From Bolinopsis microptera (lineage: Eukaryota > Ctenophora > Tentaculata > Lobata > Bolinopsidae), in contig NC_087079.1 of assembly GCF_026151205.1 (NCBI RefSeq), positions 7,430,635 to 7,494,634 on the forward strand: DNA of 64,000 bases, written 5' to 3'. Made by a program: the position numbers and the translations under genes. This document shows positions 37,251 to 64,000 of this stretch, piece after piece; position 1 is the first letter of the stretch, and the number at the start of each line of letters is the position of its first letter. The notes under the pieces were generated by a model, which saw only the letters and a program-made list of their open reading frames with translations, made no database searches and was not told the origin of the DNA.

Positions 37251-39326
37251 GAGTTGAGACACAGTTAATAAACTGCGGAGTGACTAAAATGCTATACAGC
37301 AAAAACAGAACGCTCCAACCAAACACTCCACCTACTGATCCTAACCACTCTAACAACTCTCTAGCTCTCTCTCTTCAACCCTCATTCCCTCACTCCTCTT
37401 GGTGCACAAAACCATTCTAACCTATGTATGTCCCCCCTACGGGTTCCACAAGCCCAACGGTACATAGTCAGACGAAAAACAGAGAAGCCTTGATTGCCAG
37501 ATCAAGGACTGCATCAGTAGCAGCGAAATACGGATATACCTTCTCCCTTACAGTCAGCGAGCTGACAACAATCTGACTGTGTCTTTTAGGCCTTGCCACA
37601 CCACCTTCGCTATTGCATCCGCTCGCCCGTATTCACTGACACATGCCACACCTGGGTTTAGTATGAAGATGTACGCATATTCACCCAAGATGCGGAGATG
37701 CCTCAGTTTAGCGAGTTGAGATACAACAGCAAACTCACAGGAGCATGGATCAGAATCATCAGTTACCAACCTGACACCGTTTCGGGGCTTTAATCGCAAT
37801 ACGGTTTCCTTTCAGGCGCCCCAGCAGTCCACCCTTGAACCACCATCTGATCCGAGAGTCACTTGAGGAGACCCGTTAGAGCTCGCAATTGGCGACGAGA
37901 TAACGTTTATGGTACCTCTAGATGTTATAGTGAACTCTCAAGCTCCAACCTTCCTGAACTCCCACTCCCTCTTTCTCGATAACAAGTAAATCCATCTGGA
38001 ACAGTGGGCTGCCTCTTTCCCGCTGTCCCGTACCAGCTTCTTCAGCTCTCTTCCCCTAAAACCAATCCTCCTCGCTGCTCTCTCCAAACTCTGCGCAACC
38101 ACTCCCCTAGCTCCAACTTCGACTGCGGCATTATAACAGCACCAACCTTTCGCCTGAATCTCAGCCTGCAGACCGCTGTATCGGTCGAGCTTGTACTCGT
38201 GCGATTCAGCGATCCGCTCTTCAGATGGTACTGTTAGCTCCCACCAAATAACTGTCTTTGCCGACCTTGAGAATATCACAAGGTCCGGCCTCAGCCGTGT
38301 TTCCACAATCTCACCGGGAAACTTAAGCTGCCCCTCAAGGTCTGACAGCACTATCCAATCCCGATACCCACTCAGGATCCCAAAACCACGACTCTCCTTC
38401 CGGTCGTCTGTACCTGCTTTTCTTTTCCCAGCAGGAACAAAATCAATGAACTGCCTTCCATCGCCGGCCTTGTTCTTATAAGTGTTCACTCGGCGATCAC
38501 AATGGAAGACAACCTGTTCAGAGATCTGCTTCAGAACCTTGTCGTGCCGCCATCTATACCTTCCTTGACTAAGGGCCACCTTACACCCAGCTAAAATGTG
38601 CTGAATGGTGCCCATCCTCTCCTCACATAACTTGCACTTCCCATCCTCATCTTCACTCCACTTGGAAACCATAGAGGGGGTTAAGAGGGTGCCGTACACA
38701 GCACTTAGCATGAACCCAATAAGTGAGTCACCATACTTAAAAAGTGTATGCCAGCTCAAATCCGTCTTCATTACGAGCTCTCTCCACTCACCCCACCTGC
38801 TCTGCATCTCCAGAGAACCTACTTGCACCTCCCTCTCTCTTTCAATGTTCTCCTTCACTCTCAGCATAACCTCCCTCTCTCTTTCCCGCTCATCCATCCT
38901 CTCCCAAGGTTTTTTCCAGTCACCAAAACCGATGCCAACTCTTTTTTGAGGTTGCACCATCCCTCGCACCGATTCACAGACCAAATCCCTTCTGGCCTCT
39001 TCCAGTTCTGTCTCAGGCCTCCAAACTCTACCAGAACGAACTTGGGGCTGGACTGCTTTAATCAGGTCATCCTTAGATGTCTGATAGGATTGCAACAGTC
39101 GACACTTCTCTATCTTCCATGTATCTGTCAAACTGCTCACCGGTAAGGCCACACTGGATGATTGACTGAACAGACACAGACCACTCAGAGTGTGCCCCAC
39201 CCCTAACCACTTCCTGAGGAAACTATTGGTATTCTGTTCCCATCTGGTAACTGTTGTGATCGGAATATCATAGATGGCAAGAGGCCACTTCAGTTTTGGA
39301 AGGACCATGTACTGATATCCCCAGCA
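37251..39326 (-). mobile_element. 5'-truncated R2-like (restriction-like-endonuclease) LINE
   Basis: A minus-strand retroelement whose 3' terminus (…TTTATTAACTGTGTCTCAAC-TC) abuts 37250 and whose 5' end is cut at 39326 inside the RT C-terminal region, the frame being open to the junction. A second copy of just the 3' end is at 43563-43792, with the same terminal bases, which fixes the 3' boundary. 5' truncation is usual for target-primed reverse transcription. It contains one 456-codon ORF and a 3' UTR of about 690 bp. Confidence 0.8.
37938..39308 (-). CDS. LINE ORF: RT thumb, CCHC knuckle and PD-(D/E)XK endonuclease, partial
   Basis: The ORF is open upstream to the junction; the residue at 39308 is only the first Met. 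Order: an RT-distal block (LPKLKWPLAIYDIP ... FLRKWLG), a highly charged middle, a zinc knuckle CKLCEERMGTIQHILAGC (C-x2-C-x7-H-x4-C), then a restriction-like endonuclease with RPDLVIFS, a downstream ELTVPSEE and a KLDRY motif. This knuckle-plus-endonuclease order is diagnostic of the R2/NeSL/CRE-type LINEs, which cut the target and prime reverse transcription there. The RT catalytic domain is missing, so the copy cannot move alone. No internal stop interrupts the remaining 456 residues, suggesting a young insertion. Clade within the group is unresolved. Confidence 0.8.
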   Translation of the reverse strand: MVLPKLKWPLAIYDIPITTVTRWEQNTNSFLRKWLGVGHTLSGLCLFSQSSSVALPVSSLTDTWKIEKCRLLQSYQTSKDDLIKAVQPQVRSGRVWRPETELEEARRDLVCESVRGMVQPQKRVGIGFGDWKKPWERMDEREREREVMLRVKENIEREREVQVGSLEMQSRWGEWRELVMKTDLSWHTLFKYGDSLIGFMLSAVYGTLLTPSMVSKWSEDEDGKCKLCEERMGTIQHILAGCKVALSQGRYRWRHDKVLKQISEQVVFHCDRRVNTYKNKAGDGRQFIDFVPAGKRKAGTDDRKESRGFGILSGYRDWIVLSDLEGQLKFPGEIVETRLRPDLVIFSRSAKTVIWWELTVPSEERIAESHEYKLDRYSGLQAEIQAKGWCCYNAAVEVGARGVVAQSLERAARRIGFRGRELKKLVRDSGKEAAHCSRWIYLLSRKREWEFRKVGA

Positions 39327-39680
39327 CTGGACAAACGAAACGAACGGACCATTTTTAAAAATGGCACCTCTTCTCGGTTTTTAGAAAACTCTTGAACAGT
39401 TGAAGTTAGACTACTGCAAAATAAAAATATTCTTCTGAGCTAAAGAGGTGTCGTCATTTTTTCTGGAGGCGGTCATAAATTTAATGATCACAGCTGTTGT
39501 TCATGATGCCAGCTAACTAGACCGAACCGCCACAAGGCCCCTCACTCCATACGCATATTAAAATTCAAATTAAAAATACACCGAGTCTTTTTTCCGGAGA
39601 AGGAACGGCTCATCGTGGAGACTAATCCAGGGTTATTCAAGTAAATCCGGATGCTTCTGAGGGCAGCTGCGATAAATAAA
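39327..39680. repeat. 354-bp direct repeat, right of the LINE
   Basis: Partner of 36897-37250. After it comes an AT-rich tract TATATAGATAACATAATATT (to about 39750) that is not present after the left copy, where the LINE 3' end lies. Confidence 0.85.
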
Positions 39681-39980
39681 TATATAGATAACATAATATT
39701 AATAAATATATTTATAATATATAGATAAATATATAGATAATAAATATAATGTAGTTTTTTGCTCATGATATTTTTTGTTGAGGGGCAGCTATTGGCGCGC
39801 GGCAAGAAAGGAAAATGATCCAAAATCTGACGGGTTTCTTCAAGCAGGGCTATTTTTAGGTATAGGATGAAAAGAGATAAAGTGAATCGTGCTGCACCAT
39901 TGGCATTAGTCGTGGAATAAAGCGATTATTTTTGGTCATTGATGCGGCTTAATCCTTAGGTCATATGCTAGCCTTTTTGG

Positions 39981-40150
39981 AGCCACAATAAAAGACGGCA
40001 GAAAATATTCCTGGGGATCATTCACATGAGATTACGTCATTTTAGACGCCCCTTCCCCTCCGTTAGCCTCTGCCCACTTCGCGCAGAGGTATTGTGAGAT
40101 TATGCGGACATTACATGAGCTATTCCAAACCTCCTTCATCCTCCAAGACT
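39981..40150. repeat. 170-bp direct repeat, copy 2
   Basis: Partner of 35336-35505, same orientation, 4645 bp apart. With the 664-bp and 354-bp repeats it shows that 34.6-40.2 kb has been rearranged by duplication. Confidence 0.85.
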
Positions 40151-40169
40151 CTTTCCTATTTAGTGTCTC

Positions 40170-40345
40170 AGTAGTAGTAGTACTGTAGTAGTACTGTACA
40201 TGTAGTAGTACTGTAGTAGTATAACTGTAGTAGTACTGTAGTAGTACTGTAGTAGTACTGTAGTAGTACTGTACATGTAGTAGTAATGTAGTAGTACTGT
40301 ACATGTAGTAGTACTGTAGTAGTACTGTAGTAGTCTGTAGTCTGT
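40170..40345. repeat. GTAGTAGTACT microsatellite
   Basis: Tandem CTGTAGTAGTA words with interspersed TACATGTAG. The Tyr/Thr-rich minus ORF across it is a repeat translation. Confidence 0.85.
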
Positions 40346-42756
40346 AAAGCACTCTGTGTATCATAACTATTAGATGACAGATGCTTCTTTTTTTATACCT
40401 GATTTGAGGTTGGTTGCTATATTGTATATTAGAGAAGTTTGCATTGAAACGTTTCGCTATTGCCTTATCTTCATAGCAATATTATGTTCATTGTTGTACT
40501 TGTAGCCGATATTTGCACTGGATTGGATTTTATTATTCCTGCTATACTTTGATTCCTATTTATTTTCAGTCAGCAGGGTACGCCAAGGAATTTCAAGGAA
40601 GATAAAAGCATGGTCATTTCTCAACACCATCCTATCGAATAAATTCCTGACCTGTGACTACTGGAGTGGACGTCAACAATATGATTTAATGTTAATTTTG
40701 GGTTCTTAAAGCGTACAATAACATATTAGGGTATTATCTTTAGAAGAACAAATTTGTGGTTATTTTGACCACTACATTCACTGTATTGTACCAAATTAAT
40801 TTTTTTGTGAGCAAATTTGGGTAGTCTTGAAAATTGGAAATTTACATTAAAATACATTATTAAAATGTATTAACGATGACTGGTGTGATATTTAAGTAAC
40901 AGAATGTTTATAGTTGCCATATTATTACGGGAATTTTGATCATGGGTTCTGCCTAATAATTATCATCAAAGTATTTATTGATTCTATCCGAAAAGTTTTT
41001 GATGTTCATTAATATTTATCTAGTATAATGAACCTCGAAAATTTGCAGTCATTCTGTGCTTGAATGATTTTATGTTTAAGATATGTCTCTTTAAGTTTAG
41101 CAGATAATTTATATAAGAAGTGTAACTGAATTAGAGAAGAGGCTTAAGTTTGATTAACAAACAAATATTTTTGTGTTTAACGAAGGGACAATTCGACACG
41201 GTTGATGACATTCCATGGAGGTATCCAATCAGAACACCACAGAAGAACACCTGATAGCAGATCAGCCTATAATCACAGTCTCAGACGGTGGTCTATGGAT
41301 CGTAAAAATGGATAATGAGCGGCAGAGTTTAACGATAATGAGCAGCAGACTCAGGACTCTGTGAGATTCGGAGACGATATACGGGAATGACAATAGGAGA
41401 AAGAGTCAGTTTTAGGTCAGCACAGTCGATAGGGTTGTTCAGATACTTGGACCGGCCACGTTATGTTTTGATAAGCTTGCTAGTCGCAATAATCCAGTAA
41501 GTTCTTTGTCTTAATTTATTAGTCTCAGCATGCTAGATCTAAGAATAATAAAAATGTAGTTGATTATCGTAGTTCCTTATTCTCAATTAATATCCATTGT
41601 ACAAAATTACGTTGTCGTTTTCCAGGTCACATATCCACGAAAATTCCTGCTAATACCGTGTTGTTACTTGCTATAATAGATATATTCCATTTTAATTAAT
41701 TAATTGTTGTATTATAGAGTAAGACTTGACATTTCCTTTTATATTAATATTTACACGTGCAAGTTTAAAGTAGTTTTCCAGTTGGCTACGTTATAAATTG
41801 TTTGAACACGATAGTTAAAAGATATTGTTTTCAGACCAGACTTCCTCCACCATTCGTGACGGCCAACCTGTTAAAGGTCGAGACACTGTGATACTCCATT
41901 CCACCTACACCATTGCTTAGAGACTTTGAAAGGTGATTGCACCATCATAGATTTAGAGACAAAGATATTTCCATTAAATAGGTTATGAGAAGATGTTTTC
42001 CCGTGTCAATTAATCAGTGTAGTACAAAAATCTTACTTCCATTGTTATATGATAATTTTTTAGTAATAAGGTTTTTGTACATTAAATGTACTACTATTAG
42101 TCGATCAATATTCTTGCTCTACATTGTTGTATCAATTTGTGTCAACCCAACAAAATTGAAAGTCTTGATTAAATTCACAATACCATGAATAATGAAATAC
42201 GAATTAGCATGAAGAATTTCCCTAAAACCAAATTTTAAGGCGCTCGATAGACTCTCTTTGTATAACCGGGGCCTCCCATGTATAGTTCTAGCCAAGTCAA
42301 AAGGAGCTCAAGTCTAAATCATTTTTTGGAGGAAATAAAGTACTAAATATCATAGTCATGGGAAAGGTGATTATTGCCCGGTACTTGCAACTAACACCTG
42401 TCTTATAGTTGTTACCGTGGTTAATAACATTGACAAATCATCACACCAGAATCATTATTGTCTAACTATATTTTTTTCATAGTCATGATAAATGTACACT
42501 GTCAATTTTAGTTGTATAGCAAGTATATACAAACATAATCCATTCAACATCTAAACAAGTTCAACGTTATAGAATCCTACTTTTATAATTTATACAACCA
42601 GTCTTTCTGTGGTAATAACGATTAAACAATTGCCGAGTTAAAATTGAAATTAATTGAAACTGGATTATTATCATAAGTATTGAAGTGTTGCACTAGATAT
42701 ACAATAAAATATTGCCAACATTTTTGGTTCCGATAAATTCATTAAAATTCATCATA
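40346..42756. other. 2.4-kb interval with no recognised feature
   Basis: AT-rich unique-looking DNA. No ORF with family features, no strong inverted repeat and no tRNA-like sequence was seen. It may hold the 3' UTR of the ABCB gene at its right side or undetected short exons. Confidence 0.4.
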
Positions 42757-42900
42757 CAGGGTGGCCCAGAAGTAACTACCCACACGCAACCCTTTAATAA
42801 CTCAAGTAATTCGTATTATAGAGTTTCTCTGAAATTTGTGAGCAATTCTGATACGAATTACGTGAATTATTAAAAGGTTGCGTGTGGGTAGTTACTTCTG
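42757..42900. mobile_element. 144-bp palindromic MITE
   Basis: Starts CAGGGTGGCCCAGAAGTAAC, with inverted partner GTTACTTCTG at the right end; the inner arms (ACACGCAACCCTTTAATAA and its inverse) pair around a small loop. A single-arm relative lies at 17228-17300. Possibly Tc1/mariner-derived. Confidence 0.7.
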
Positions 42901-43160
42901 TATCAGAACATACCTGCTATAACAGGTACCATACAAATTAAGTTGCAGGTACCATACAAATTAAGTTTCATTAAGTTACATCTCTTACAGCCAAGTTGGC
43001 TGAGCCAACTGCATCTATTTTCCTGCTTTCCTCGACATCTCAAATCTCTTTTTCTACACTCTCTAGAACAAGTGCAATCCTCAACAGTCCAGTCTCTTAC
43101 AGCAAGCAAATAATATCTCATTAATCTAAATCTTGAAGTATGTTAGCTCTTTAAAGTATG

Positions 43161-63575
<20,415 letters not shown>

Positions 63576-63599
63576 CTGAAGTAGAGTCATGTAGAATTT

Positions 63600-63600
<1 letters not shown>

Positions 63601-63666
<66 letters not shown>
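63601..63666. repeat. (GTGAAA)n microsatellite beside an ABCB exon
   Basis: About eleven hexamers, lying between two copies of the exon start sequence (CTCTCGCTCATAAGTCCAAT at 63547 and 63667). On the coding strand the repeat reads TTTCAC, the same bases as the exon's SFT codons, so it probably expanded from the exon. Confidence 0.9.
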
Positions 63667-63735
63667 AACTCTCGCTCATAAGTCCAATACAGTATACATA
63701 CTTCAGACATGTCTGAAGTAGAGTCATGTAGAAAT

Positions 63736-64000
63736 AGTCAGTAATGTTATAATCTATCATTTTGACACGTGAATTTTGACACGTGGTAAAATTTTGAAAT
63801 CGCGTAAAATTTTTGGAGGGAGAAATACTTGATGAGTGTATTAAAAGCAAATAAAGCAAACAAAATGAAATGTTATACGAATTTTCAGTAGATAAAGACT
63901 AATTGTGACGCAGTGCTTTATCAATCTTATCAACATAAATACATTCCGAAATATAATAACAGCAGAGGAGACGATGATGACAACTGAATTTAGCATCTGT
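63736..64000. other. right edge, no further exon recognised
   Basis: AT-rich intron-like DNA; a duplicated TTTTGACACGTG word lies at about 63758-63783. The next upstream ABCB exon must be beyond this edge. Confidence 0.4.

Noticed and set aside
38004-39146. Plus-strand ORFs of 77-132 codons
   Set aside because: Antisense to the LINE ORF, which has clear zinc-knuckle and endonuclease motifs on the minus strand.

Overview
The window is nuclear DNA from an animal, probably an early-branching or other marine invertebrate; the phylum cannot be fixed from sequence alone. Evidence: AT-rich DNA, short spliceosomal introns with GT...AG ends, and metazoan families (a DC-STAMP-domain fusion protein, an LDLa-repeat 7TM receptor, a papain-type cathepsin, a P-glycoprotein-like ABCB transporter). 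Nothing bacterial, no operons and no CRISPR were seen. Most of the window is mobile and tandem-repeat DNA, and many terminal inverted repeats (TIRs) and target-site duplications (TSDs) can be read directly.

Layout: 1-1745 pyrimidine minisatellites; 1949-2469 two + strand exons of a multi-pass membrane protein; 3895-8209 a transposon-like element carrying a 3.2-kb TCC-rich minisatellite; 8505-9076 a non-LTR reverse transcriptase relic; 9698-12350 (-) a three-exon DCST gene; 12614-15386 a pogo/Tigger-like DNA transposon relic; 15801-16205 a decayed element ORF; 16-23.8 kb small repeats and copy A of a 2.1-kb repeat family; 23849-24525 (-) the last two exons of an unrecognised gene; 24541-33421 a very large fold-back element with an 8-bp TSD, full of nested palindromes and a 1.2-kb (CTCCTT)n tract; 33.4-40.3 kb duplicated blocks, two identical 330-bp MITEs and an R2-like LINE between 354-bp direct repeats; 43161-63575 (-) the 3' half of an ABCB gene.

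The ABCB gene dominates the right third. Fourteen exons join in consistent phases to encode 507 residues, covering the second transmembrane domain and second nucleotide-binding domain; its 5' half lies beyond the right edge. One 10.3-kb intron holds two complete genes: a cathepsin-like protease (53874-54945, -, broken by a 50-bp tandem duplication and a one-base shift) and an LDLa-repeat GPCR (56655-61555, +, two exons, 1108 residues). Another ABCB intron holds copy B of the 2.1-kb repeat, itself split by a 3.28-kb insertion that contains two 91-bp satellite arrays around a LINE 3' end.

The genes do not form one pathway. The DCST protein belongs to a family needed for sperm-egg interaction, the ABCB protein is a membrane exporter, the GPCR is an orphan receptor, and the cathepsin would be secreted or lysosomal if intact. 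Exon joins are inferred from splice sites, phase and family conservation; no transcript data were available.
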